DNA from: Planctomycetota bacterium
GTDB lineage: Bacteria > Planctomycetota > GCA-002687715
Assembly: GCA_002687715.1 (NCBI GenBank)
Contig: NZBC01000081.1
Coordinates: 1-36,880, forward strand
DNA length: 36,880 nt
Direction of reading: 5' to 3'
Below, one piece after another: positions 1 to 7,349 of this stretch. The number at the start of each line of letters is the position of its first letter. Positions within the stretch are counted from its first letter, which is position 1. A program made the position numbers and the translations under genes. The notes beneath the pieces are model-generated. The model did not search any database. It was not told the DNA's origin and saw only the letters and a program-made list of their open reading frames with translations.

Positions 1-292
1 CCTTGAGGTAGATCTTCAGGTCGCTCTTGGTGACGCCGACGTTCAGCCGGACCGCTGGGTCATGCGTTACGACGGTGATCTGCATCAGAGCCGAGTCCTC
101 GAGCCCCTTCACGTACAGGTGCGCGCCTTTCGGACCGATGGCGCCGGCCACGATCGCGCTCTTTCCGACCGCGATGGCGGGGTCTTCCTTGAGCGAGATC
201 CTCCACCACGTGGGTTTGTCCTGCGCCGGTGCGGCCGCGACGCACGCGACCAGCACCAGAACGACCGCGGGAATCGTGATGAAATGAGACAT
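1..292 (-). CDS. Secreted protein of unknown function, C-terminus cut by window edge
   Basis: Reading the minus strand from an ATG at 292 gives 97 open codons that leave the window without a stop. The first ~22 residues (MSHFITIPAVVLVLVACVAA) form a typical signal peptide ending near AAAPAQ, followed by a hydrophilic domain starting DKPTWWRISLKED with a beta-rich look (VGKSAIVAGAIGPKGAHLYV). A strong Shine-Dalgarno, AAAGGAG on the minus strand (300-306), lies 7 bases upstream and fixes the start. It is divergent from the LRR gene at 389. I do not recognise the family; exported or periplasmic location is inferred from the signal peptide only. Confidence 0.75.
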   Translation of the reverse strand, partial: MSHFITIPAVVLVLVACVAAAPAQDKPTWWRISLKEDPAIAVGKSAIVAGAIGPKGAHLYVKGLEDSALMQITVVTHDPAVRLNVGVTKSDLKIYLK

Positions 293-388
293 GGCTCGGC
301 TCCTTTGTCTGCGGACCGCTTCCGACCTCTCAATGAGCGCCCGCGGACCGGTCCAGACGTCCCGATTCCGGAAAGCGGTGGGCACCTG

Positions 389-1234
389 ATGAATGACCTG
401 TTGGAACGAGTGCTTCGCGACCTGGAGGCGGCCGGCCGGCCCATGACTCCGGGGGTGGTCGGCGACGCACTCGCCATCCCCGAGCCGGGACGCGTCGTGA
501 TTCGGTGCGGGGGCGCCGAAGTCGTCGGCATCCACGCTCGCGGATGCAAGCTCCAGGAGCTTCCGCTCTCGCTGCGCGGCCTGGCGTCGCTGCAGGAGCT
601 CGACCTCAGCGACAACGCCCTCACGGCGATTCCCGATTGGCTCGGGGCCCTCACCGGACTGATCACCCTGAACCTCGCCGAGAACCGCTGCCCGGAGCTC
701 CCGGACTCGCTCGGTTCGCTGTCGCGTCTGCGCACCCTCGACCTCGGTCACGACCGGCTCAGGTCCCTGCCGGATTCTCTCGGCGACCTCCCGAACCTGG
801 ACCGGTTTCTCTACGTCCACGACAACGAGCTGACCTCGCTGCCTGGGTCGTTCGCGCAGCTCACGGCGGTGCGCTACCTGAACGCATCGGCGAACCCCCT
901 CGTGACGTGGCCCGACTGCCTCACCGGCATGACGGGCCTCGTGGAGCTCCGTCTCGAGGACGCCGACCTCGAGGAGCTGCCGGACACCCTCGCTGACCTC
1001 GTCCACCTTCGCGAACTCAGCCTCCGCGGCAATGGCCTGCGCTCCCTCCCGGACGCTCTCGGTCGCCTCCGCGCCCTCGCTACCCTCGACCTCCGCGCGA
1101 ACCCGCTGCGGTCGTTGCCGCGGTCATTGCTCCAACTCCCGGCCCTCACCAAGCTCGATCTGCGCTGGACCAACCTGCCGCGTTCAGTGGACACGTCAGC
1201 GCTGGAGGAGCGCGGAGTCCGCGTCTATCGATGA
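389..1234 (+). CDS. Leucine-rich-repeat protein
   Basis: A 281-residue protein. After an N-terminal segment of about 50 residues it consists of roughly eight or nine 23-residue leucine-rich repeats of the LxxLPxxLxxLxxLxxLDLxxN type (for example LQELDLSDNALTAIPDWLG). These form a curved solenoid used for protein binding. No signal peptide or membrane segment is visible, so a cytoplasmic protein is expected. The frame is open further upstream, but that extension is low-quality sequence overlapping the promoter region of the divergent gene at 292. The ATG at 389, with a GGAAAG about 14 bases upstream, begins the clean protein (MNDLLERVLRDLEAAG). It converges with the broken gene at 1258, with 23 bases between. 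Partner unknown. Confidence 0.8.
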   Translation: MNDLLERVLRDLEAAGRPMTPGVVGDALAIPEPGRVVIRCGGAEVVGIHARGCKLQELPLSLRGLASLQELDLSDNALTAIPDWLGALTGLITLNLAENRCPELPDSLGSLSRLRTLDLGHDRLRSLPDSLGDLPNLDRFLYVHDNELTSLPGSFAQLTAVRYLNASANPLVTWPDCLTGMTGLVELRLEDADLEELPDTLADLVHLRELSLRGNGLRSLPDALGRLRALATLDLRANPLRSLPRSLLQLPALTKLDLRWTNLPRSVDTSALEERGVRVYR

Positions 1235-1257
1235 TGCGAGTTGGCCCTCACCGTGAC

Positions 1258-2133
1258 TCAACGTACGAACGGGTTCTCGATGTCGAACCCGCCGCGGCAC
1301 CATCCGTCGATCTCGTAGATGCCGCGGATGCGTCCGGGGCGCGACCAGTCACCGGTCGAGACGGTGACGCGGCCCGCGACCGCCGGAGAGTCCACCTGGC
1401 CCGAGTCGAAGTAGAGCCCGACTCGAACGTGTGCGTTCGGAGACCCGCCAGGGGTGCGCCTCAGGACGATCGAGCAGCTTCGGGATGGGCCAAACCCGCA
1501 CATGACGGGTCCGGATGGGACCCAGAATGCGACGCCCCCATCGGGTTCGTGCGGCTGGACCGGAAAGTAGTCTGCCAGCAACGGGGAGTACCCGCCCGCT
1601 ACCCACCAGCCCTGCGTTTCGACGTTGGGGTCGACCGTCAAGGCAAGTGGTGTCTCGCAGTGTCACCGGTTTTCCGAGAGCGTCGAGTCCGAGTCCGAGG
1701 CGTGCCCTTCGCGCCCAATACTCCAGGACGCTCGCGTGTTCCTCAGCCACCGACGATGCGGGGGAGTCCTCGATGAGGCCGCGCTGCTTCATCTCGCGGG
1801 CGTGCGCCGCGTCCGCGCCGTGAACGATGATCTGCTGCAGGTCTGCCCAAGCGGACTGGCCGCGGATCCCGGCCTCTCCCAGTGCGAGCGCAGCGTGAGC
1901 GCGGGCTCCGGGATCGGGTTGCGCACCCGATGGACCACGTGGGCGGCCATGTTGGAGCACTTCTCGAAGGTCGCCGGCGCTCATGCGTGGTCGACGGGCT
2001 GGCCCCAGACGAGTACGCCGGTCCAGTAGCCGAGGGTGCGTCCCTGCAGTCGCGGATCGTCGGGGGAGAGCTGGGCGGCCGCCGATCCGGCAGCAGCCAG
2101 AATCAACAGCGCGACGATCAGGTTGGGTCTCAT
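1258..2133 (-). pseudogene. Frame-disrupted secreted HEAT-like protein gene
   Basis: Three protein-like pieces follow one another on the minus strand in two frames. From ATG 2133 a signal peptide (MRPNLIVALLILAAAGSAAA) and about 30 residues end at a TGA (1981-1983). From about 1984 to 1660 another frame carries a HEAT/Armadillo-like stretch (DPGARAHAALALGEAG, then WADLQQIIVHGADAAHAREM). From about 1662 to 1258, in the first frame again, a compact domain reads VDPNVETQGWWVAGGYSPLL to ENPFVR and stops. The pieces read best as one secreted protein of about 290 residues broken by two compensating frame changes near 1985 and 1660. It could be a true pseudogene or two indel errors in the assembly. 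A short ATGA-coupled pair is the alternative. Function unknown. Confidence 0.5.
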
Positions 2134-2201
2134 GGGCGCGGAGCGAACGCGTCCGATCCGGCAGGGAATCGAACTCACCCTATGCTAGAGGCGACCGAGC
2201 C

Positions 2202-2209
2202 AAGGAGGA
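2202..2209 (+). promoter_or_regulatory. Strong ribosome binding site for the PQQ propeller gene
   Basis: AAGGAGGA lies 8 bases before ATG 2218. It decides the start inside a reading frame that is open for another ~110 codons upstream. Confidence 0.8.
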
Positions 2210-2217
2210 TCTCCGTG

Positions 2218-3696
2218 ATGCGAAGAGTGACGAAAGCCCTTTGGGTGTTGGCGTTGTGCACGGAGCTTGCGTCCGTTTCGGCGCAGGGCGGGCACGAGGG
2301 TCCAGCCGGCGGCGAGGGCTGGTCGCGCTTCCGAGGACCCAATGGCCACGGGGTGTCGTCGTCGACCGGGCTGCCGGTGACGTTCGGAGAGAAGGAGAAC
2401 GTCGTGTGGAGGGCGGCGGTCCCGATGGGGCATTCGTCGCCGGTGGTGTTCGGGGACGCCGTGTATCTCACGGCGGCGGAGGGAGAGAAGCTGCTGACGA
2501 TCCGGTTGGATCGGGCGACGGGCAAGGAGGTGTGGCGAGCGGTGTCGCCGCGAACCCGGACGACCAAGGTCGACGGTCGCAACGGGCCGGCGTCGCCGAC
2601 GGCGGCCGTCGATCGCGACGTCGTGGTCGTGTTCTTTCCCGACTTCGGGATGGTGGCCTACGGGCACGACGGCAAGGAGCGGTGGCGGCTCGCGCTGGGC
2701 CCCTTCGATAACTTGTATGGAATGGGCGCGTCACCGGTGATTCACGACGGTCGCGTGTTCCTGCCCTGTGATCAGAACCGCAACTCGTACCTGCTGGCCG
2801 TCGACAAGGCCACGGGGAAGGAGCTCTGGCGGGTCAAGCGGCCGTGGGCGAAGAGCGGCCACTGCACCCCGATCTTCTGGACGCCGAAGGAAGGCGAGAC
2901 GCAGCTCGTCCTGCCCGGGTCGTTCTACCTCGACGGCTATGACCCCAAGACCGGAGAGCGCATCTGGTGGGTGAGCGGGCTGTCGTTCGAGATGAAGTCG
3001 ACGCCCGTGCTCCACGAGGGGATCGTGTACATCAACGGCTACGGGTCCCCGCTGAACAACGTCGGCAACCAGATCGTGATGCCCACGTTCGAGGAGTCCC
3101 TGAGGACGCAGGATGCGAACAAGGACGGCTTCATCTCGAAGCCGGAGATGCCGGCCACGCGCGCGACGGGATGGTTCGGGTTCGTCGACCTCGACGGTGA
3201 CAAGAAGCTCGGCAAGGCCGAGTGGAGGTACCTCCGCGACGCACTCGCGTCCAAGAACGGGACCCTCGCCATCCGCGCCGGTGGCAAAGGGGACATGACG
3301 GAGAAGAACGTCATCTGGACCTACCACCGGTCCATCCCGCAGCTGCCGTCTCCGCTGCTCTACGGCGGGGTTCTCTACATGCTCAACGACCAGAGCGGGT
3401 TCATCACTCTCCTCGATCCGAAGACCGGCAAGGTCATCGAGCGGGGTCGCCTGAAGGAAGCGAGCGACGACTACTATGCCTCGCCCGTCGCCGCCGACGG
3501 CAAGATCTACTTCGTCGGTCTCTCCGGCCTCATCACGGTCCTGAAGAAGGGGGGCCAGCTCGAACCCGTCGCCAAGGTGAGCAAGATCGGCGAGGGTTGC
3601 TACTCCACCCCCGCGATCGTCGGTAATCGCATCTTCATCCGCACGAACGACACTCTCTTCTGCTTCGGCAAGAAGGAGGGCCCGGGTGGGCGATGA
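2218..3696 (+). CDS. Secreted PQQ-like beta-propeller protein with inserted EF-hand pair
   Basis: A 492-residue protein with an N-terminal signal peptide (MRRVTKALWVLALCTELASVSAQ). It carries repeated PQQ/quinoprotein-like propeller blades of the LxxDxATGKExWR type (LDRATGKEVWRAVSP, VDKATGKELWRVKRP, YDPKTGERIWWVSG, LDPKTGKVIERGRL). The entry motif WSRFRGPNGHGVS is typical of planctomycete outer-membrane/periplasmic PQQ-like proteins. Between blades sit two canonical calcium-binding EF-hand loops at residues ~299-310 (DANKDGFISKPE) and ~324-335 (DLDGDKKLGKAE). No dehydrogenase active-site residues could be assigned, so this is more likely a scaffold or binding propeller than an alcohol dehydrogenase. 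Its stop overlaps the start of the next gene (ATGA at 3693), so the two are probably co-translated. Confidence 0.88.
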   Translation: MRRVTKALWVLALCTELASVSAQGGHEGPAGGEGWSRFRGPNGHGVSSSTGLPVTFGEKENVVWRAAVPMGHSSPVVFGDAVYLTAAEGEKLLTIRLDRATGKEVWRAVSPRTRTTKVDGRNGPASPTAAVDRDVVVVFFPDFGMVAYGHDGKERWRLALGPFDNLYGMGASPVIHDGRVFLPCDQNRNSYLLAVDKATGKELWRVKRPWAKSGHCTPIFWTPKEGETQLVLPGSFYLDGYDPKTGERIWWVSGLSFEMKSTPVLHEGIVYINGYGSPLNNVGNQIVMPTFEESLRTQDANKDGFISKPEMPATRATGWFGFVDLDGDKKLGKAEWRYLRDALASKNGTLAIRAGGKGDMTEKNVIWTYHRSIPQLPSPLLYGGVLYMLNDQSGFITLLDPKTGKVIERGRLKEASDDYYASPVAADGKIYFVGLSGLITVLKKGGQLEPVAKVSKIGEGCYSTPAIVGNRIFIRTNDTLFCFGKKEGPGGR

Positions 3697-5207
3697 AGTG
3701 CGGGAAGTGCAGGATCGAGTCCCCACTCGAGGAGGCGTTCCGACGGCGCGACTACCGAGGCGCTCCACCGCTCTGTCCGCCATGCTTCGCGCAGGCGTGG
3801 GGCCTGTGGTCGGAGGTCGGCAAGATAATCAACCTGGGGGTGTGGATCGCCTTGATCATCCGCCTCGCAGTTGGAGCCGCGGCGGCATTCGGCCCGAGCC
3901 CTGATGGGCGACTCTCGATCTTCTCCGTCTGCGCCGCGATTCCCGCGGCGTACGTGGCCTCGCTCATGCTCGCGACGGTCCATGAATGCGTCCACGCGAC
4001 GGCGGCGTGGGCGGTCGGCGGCCGCGTTCACGCGATAGATATCGGCGGCGGCGGGGCCCTGCGGTCCGTTCGCTGGTGGGGGGTGCGTTGGTCGTGGGGG
4101 CGGTTTCCACTCGCCGGCGGAACCTGCATCTATTCGCTGCCGCCGTCCGTTGCGACGCGTGCGCGGCACGTGGTGGTAGTGGCCGCACCATCAGCCATGC
4201 ATCTCGTCCTGGCCGCTGCGTTGCTGGTGATCGCTCGTACCGTGGCTGAACCCATGTCGGCGATGTGTGACGTCCTTGGTCTTCTCAACGGGTGGATGTT
4301 CCTGCTCAACACTCTGCCGAGACAAGTGTCTGTCGGTCCGCTCCGTGCTCCAAATGACGGTGCACGGATCGACCAGCTGATCGGGTCCCCCGGGGCGCTC
4401 CTCGAGTGTCAACGGGCGGAGGTGATCCTCAGGGTGCAGGAGGCTGCGATGGATGACGACCACGCGGTTGTTGCTGCCACTGCTGCCGACGAAGTGCGCG
4501 GTTGGGAGCCCAGCTCCGAGCGAGATCAGGCTTTCGCGTTCTGCCTGTTTCACGCCAGGCAATGGGATCAGGTCCTCGACTGGGCCCGCGACGCAATGGT
4601 GACCCCGATTGCCGACGACACGGACGGTCGACAGCAGTTTCTGTACGGGGTTCCGCCTCCATCGTGTTTTCCGCGGGCGGTGTTGATCGCGGCGCTCTTT
4701 CGCTCTGGGCGCATCTCGGAGAGTCTTGCGGAGGCGGAACGGCAGCACGATGAGTCCGAATCCGAGTTGACCCGGGCGCTGGCGGCTAGTGATCTCGCGT
4801 ACTACCTCGCGCGGTACCGTCGTACGCCTGAGGTTCCGGCGCGCGCGCGGAACCTGGCTTTCTACGCTTTCGAGCGATTGCCGTGGATCGATCGGATCAT
4901 CGGCACCTTCGGGATTACGCAGATCGCGGAAGGGGATGCGAAGACGGGCATCGAGTACCTCGAGCAAGCGGATCGCAAAGGCACCATCGCTGAGTACGTC
5001 GGTATGCGTGCGGCGTGGCGCGCCATGGGCCTGGCGAAGCTCGGGCGGCACGCAGAAGCGGAACGGCAGATCGCTCACGCACGTTTACTGACTTCGGAGC
5101 GCGAGCTGATCTCGGCGGCTGAGGGGTACGCTGGGGCGGTGGCCGCGATCGACGACCCCCGGCGCCCAGACCTCGAAGGTCCGGAGCGCGGGGTCGATGA
5201 TGGCTGA
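3693..5207 (+). CDS. M50-like membrane metallopeptidase with N-terminal zinc ribbon and C-terminal helical-repeat region
   Basis: A 504-residue protein. The N-terminus has paired cysteine motifs (CGKC at 3-6 and CPPC around 28-31) suggesting a small zinc ribbon. About five hydrophobic segments follow. One carries HECVH (residues 97-101), the HExxH zinc motif of site-2 proteases, and a later segment carries LLNTLP followed by NDG (221-223), matching the third zinc ligand region (N..P..xDG) of M50 enzymes. Residues ~240-500 are soluble and helical with TPR-like pairs (ARQWDQVLDWARDA; AKLGRHAEAERQIAHA). By family it would cleave membrane-embedded substrates; its substrate is unknown. The start is set by the ATGA overlap with the PQQ propeller gene. 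It converges with the gene at 5217 with only 9 bases between. Confidence 0.75.
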   Translation: MKCGKCRIESPLEEAFRRRDYRGAPPLCPPCFAQAWGLWSEVGKIINLGVWIALIIRLAVGAAAAFGPSPDGRLSIFSVCAAIPAAYVASLMLATVHECVHATAAWAVGGRVHAIDIGGGGALRSVRWWGVRWSWGRFPLAGGTCIYSLPPSVATRARHVVVVAAPSAMHLVLAAALLVIARTVAEPMSAMCDVLGLLNGWMFLLNTLPRQVSVGPLRAPNDGARIDQLIGSPGALLECQRAEVILRVQEAAMDDDHAVVAATAADEVRGWEPSSERDQAFAFCLFHARQWDQVLDWARDAMVTPIADDTDGRQQFLYGVPPPSCFPRAVLIAALFRSGRISESLAEAERQHDESESELTRALAASDLAYYLARYRRTPEVPARARNLAFYAFERLPWIDRIIGTFGITQIAEGDAKTGIEYLEQADRKGTIAEYVGMRAAWRAMGLAKLGRHAEAERQIAHARLLTSERELISAAEGYAGAVAAIDDPRRPDLEGPERGVDDG

Positions 5208-5216
5208 AGAAGTGGT

Positions 5217-5873
5217 CTACTTGCGCTGCCAGCGGTTGACGTTGGAGCCCCGCGGCACGCTGAAGCGGCGGACGGGGGCCGAGCGCGGCTGCGGCACCTG
5301 GCCCTTGGGGTAGTTGTAGCGGTTACGGGCCTGGGCGCCGGTGATGCGCTGGTTCGACCAGTGGCCGGTCGTGACACCCCGGCGGGGGTTGTAGGTGCCG
5401 GAGGTCGACGGGCGCCTGTTGGGGCTGACGACGTAGGTGCTTACACCGTTGCGACGATAGGCGGTCGCGCGGCCCTGGTTCTGGAAGCCACGATAGGCGG
5501 TCGCGCGGTTCTGGTTCTGGAACCCGCGATACGCGGTCTGGCGGTCACGGTTCTGGAAGCCGCGGTACGCGGTCGCGCGGTTCTGGTTCTGGAAGCCACG
5601 GTACGCCGACGCGCGGGGGTCCTTCCAGGGGCGCGCAGGAGCCTGGTTGGTGGGGCGGGCGGGTGCACGATAGACGCGACGGGCGGGCGCACGATTGACG
5701 GGCCGTCCCGGCGTGGTGCGACCGACGATCCGCGGTTGCTTGTACTGGCGCACGCTGCGCATCTGGGGATAGCCCTGCTTGCGGTTCTGGGCGCTGAGGC
5801 CGGGAGCGAGCATGGCGGCGGCCAAGAGCACGAGAGCGCCGAACGTCCGGGCGCGGGTGATTTGCCTGATCAT
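5217..5873 (-). CDS. Secreted Arg/Asn/Gln-rich basic repeat protein
   Basis: A 218-residue protein starting at ATG 5873, with GGAG about 8 bases upstream. Residues ~1-30 form a signal peptide (ITRARTFGALVLLAAAMLAP, then GLSAQ). The mature part is very basic and low in complexity: a PAR/APARP-rich stretch (GRPVNRAPARRVYRAPARP), then four tandem 12-residue units of the form AxAYRGFQNQNR, then a Pro/Arg tail. No catalytic motif is visible and I do not recognise a family. A surface or matrix protein that binds polyanions is conceivable from the charge, but this is inference only. Apparent open frames on the opposite strand here are mirrors of the repeat. Confidence 0.7.
   Translation of the reverse strand: MIRQITRARTFGALVLLAAAMLAPGLSAQNRKQGYPQMRSVRQYKQPRIVGRTTPGRPVNRAPARRVYRAPARPTNQAPARPWKDPRASAYRGFQNQNRATAYRGFQNRDRQTAYRGFQNQNRATAYRGFQNQGRATAYRRNGVSTYVVSPNRRPSTSGTYNPRRGVTTGHWSNQRITGAQARNRYNYPKGQVPQPRSAPVRRFSVPRGSNVNRWQRK
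5454..5597. repeat. Four 36-bp tandem repeats inside the basic secreted protein gene
   Basis: Four units begin at 5454, 5490, 5526 and 5562, with a degenerate fifth to about 5613. Each encodes one 12-residue AYRGFQNQNR-type unit on the minus strand. The length is a multiple of three, so copy-number change keeps the frame. Confidence 0.85.
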
Positions 5874-5951
5874 GGGTTTATCTCCGGGGGTCTTATATCG
5901 CTCCATGGTTCCAATGTTCGGGGGTGGTGAGATCCAGACAGGAAACCCAGA

Positions 5952-6656
5952 ATGTCGCCCATGCCTGACCAGACGCGGACGGTCGCGCCGGCCAAGAAAC
6001 CAGGATGCGTGACCTCGGAAGATGGCGTTCTGCTGCGGATTCCGCAGGGGTGGGAGCTCCTCCCGCCCGGGGACGCGGGGCTCACGCGGAAGCTGAAATC
6101 CCTCGGTCCGACGTGGACGATAAAGGTGCAGAAGCGGCGACGTTTGCAGTCGATCGGGGTCTGGGCCCCCGCCGAGAGCGTCGCCGAGGCCCGCCGCCTC
6201 GTCGAGGCCCAGCGCGAGCGTCCTGAGTACGCCCGCCGCCGCACATCGGACGCCCGTCGCCGCGAGCGCGCGCAGTCCGACTACGTCGACGAGTTCGTGT
6301 CGCGCGTGGTCGACTTCCTCGCGTTCGACGGGCGCCACGCGGCGCTCGCGGAGCGCATGGCGCACGCCGTCGCCGCTCACGCGACCCCGGTGGGGAGCGG
6401 TACGGTCGCTCGCACGCAGCGCATCCCGGTCGAGCGGCGCGCCGAGGCCGCGGTCATCGCGTGGATGCGTCACCACACAACGGCATACGACCACATGAAG
6501 ATCGCGCGCGTTCGCGGCAAGCGCCGCGAGGTCCGGCGCATGCTCGCGGATGTCTCACGCCAGCTGCTGGACCAATACCGGCGCGGTGACGAGGTCGCGT
6601 CGTGCCCGCTGGCGCAGGCGCTTGAGCGGACCGATCTCGGGCAGCGCGCCGACTGA
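5952..6656 (+). CDS. DUF2293 domain protein
   Basis: A 234-residue hydrophilic protein, Arg-rich, without signal peptide. Residues ~155-215 (IPVERRAEAAVIAWMRHHTTAYDHM and the following RGKRREVRRMLADVSRQLL) match the pattern of the DUF2293 family, which has no assigned reaction. The N-terminal ~70 residues (DGVLLRIPQGWELLPPGDAG, then LTRKLKSLGPTW) form a small separate domain. ATG 5952 has AGGAAA about 9 bases upstream; an in-frame ATG at 5961 is a possible alternative. It is divergent from the basic repeat protein across 78 bases. A nucleic-acid role would fit the charge but is not shown. Confidence 0.75.
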   Translation: MSPMPDQTRTVAPAKKPGCVTSEDGVLLRIPQGWELLPPGDAGLTRKLKSLGPTWTIKVQKRRRLQSIGVWAPAESVAEARRLVEAQRERPEYARRRTSDARRRERAQSDYVDEFVSRVVDFLAFDGRHAALAERMAHAVAAHATPVGSGTVARTQRIPVERRAEAAVIAWMRHHTTAYDHMKIARVRGKRREVRRMLADVSRQLLDQYRRGDEVASCPLAQALERTDLGQRAD

Positions 6657-6692
6657 GCGAGATCGTCGAGGGTTCGCGATCGGAGACCGCAC

Positions 6693-6809
6693 ATGTCCCT
6701 GCGCTTCACCCTGCTCGCGTGGTCGATCGTCGTGGTCACGCCGCATCACGGGCTGCTGACGGGTTCGGCGTTGCGCGAGTTCGCCGAGCAGAAGTCGTCG
6801 GGCGGCTGA
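6693..6809 (+). CDS. Possible 38-residue small protein with hydrophobic N-terminus
   Basis: ATG 6693 opens a 38-codon frame, MSLRFTLLAWSIVVVTPHHG then LLTGSALREFAEQKSSGG. The first half resembles a signal peptide or a single membrane helix. It lies in the 208-base gap between the DUF2293 gene and the end of the VOC gene, where nothing else is visible. No clear Shine-Dalgarno is present. It may be chance. Confidence 0.25.
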   Translation: MSLRFTLLAWSIVVVTPHHGLLTGSALREFAEQKSSGG

Positions 6810-6864
6810 CCGCGGCGACCGCCTCCGAGGGTGTGCTCGAGGTCGTGGGACGATTCGATCCACG

Positions 6865-7281
6865 TCAGTCTCCCGATTCGTCGGGAGCAGTGGGTGGGGC
6901 CGCGGGCTCCCAGAGCTCGAGCCGCCGACCTTCGGGGTCGGTGATCCACGCGAACTTGCCGTACGAGTGCGACTCCACGCCCTTGTCGTCGTCGATCTCG
7001 ACGCCTTCCTCGCGCAGCCTGACGAGCAGCGCATCGAGGTCGTGGACGCGGTAGTTGACCATGAACGACGGTTCGGTCGTCGGCTCGAAGTAGTCGCTCG
7101 AGTCGCCGAACGGGCTCCAGACCGTGCAACCAGGCCGCCCGGTGTCGCTTTCCGTCCATTCGAACACGGGCGTACCCGCTGGGCCGGGAGCGATACCGAG
7201 GTGGGTCTCGTACCAGGACTTGAGGGAGCCCGGGTCCTTCGACTTGAAGAAGATGCCGCCGATTCCGGTCACGCGTTTCAT
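6865..7281 (-). CDS. VOC/glyoxalase-bleomycin-resistance-dioxygenase family protein
   Basis: A 138-residue single-domain protein with two beta-alpha-beta-beta-beta halves. The first is VTGIGGIFFKSKDPGSLKSW, then YETHLG. The second is MVNYRVHDLDALLVRLREEG, then ITDPEGRRLELWEP, which supplies the usual C-terminal metal-ligand Glu region. Family members are metal-dependent lyases, dioxygenases or resistance proteins; the substrate cannot be named. The start at ATG 7281 is preceded by AGGAG about 6 bases upstream. It lies 68 bases downstream of the hydrolase gene in the same direction, so the two may be co-transcribed. Confidence 0.85.
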   Translation of the reverse strand: MKRVTGIGGIFFKSKDPGSLKSWYETHLGIAPGPAGTPVFEWTESDTGRPGCTVWSPFGDSSDYFEPTTEPSFMVNYRVHDLDALLVRLREEGVEIDDDKGVESHSYGKFAWITDPEGRRLELWEPAAPPTAPDESGD

Positions 7282-7349
7282 GAGCAACTCCTGTTCTCCG
7301 GATGAGCTCTTCGGTCTTGGGAAGCTCCGCGTCTCACCGGTTCCGCGGA

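Noticed and set aside
1231..1776. A 181-codon plus-strand frame after the LRR gene
   Set aside because: Composition is shadow-like and it runs opposite the better-supported minus-strand domain ending at 1258.
5454..5597. CRISPR-like regular 36-bp repeats
   Set aside because: The units are contiguous without spacers and encode an in-frame peptide repeat.
5874..5951. TATAAG on the minus strand as a -10 box for the repeat protein
   Set aside because: The only TTGGAA-like -35 is 11 bases away, too close for a sigma-70 promoter.
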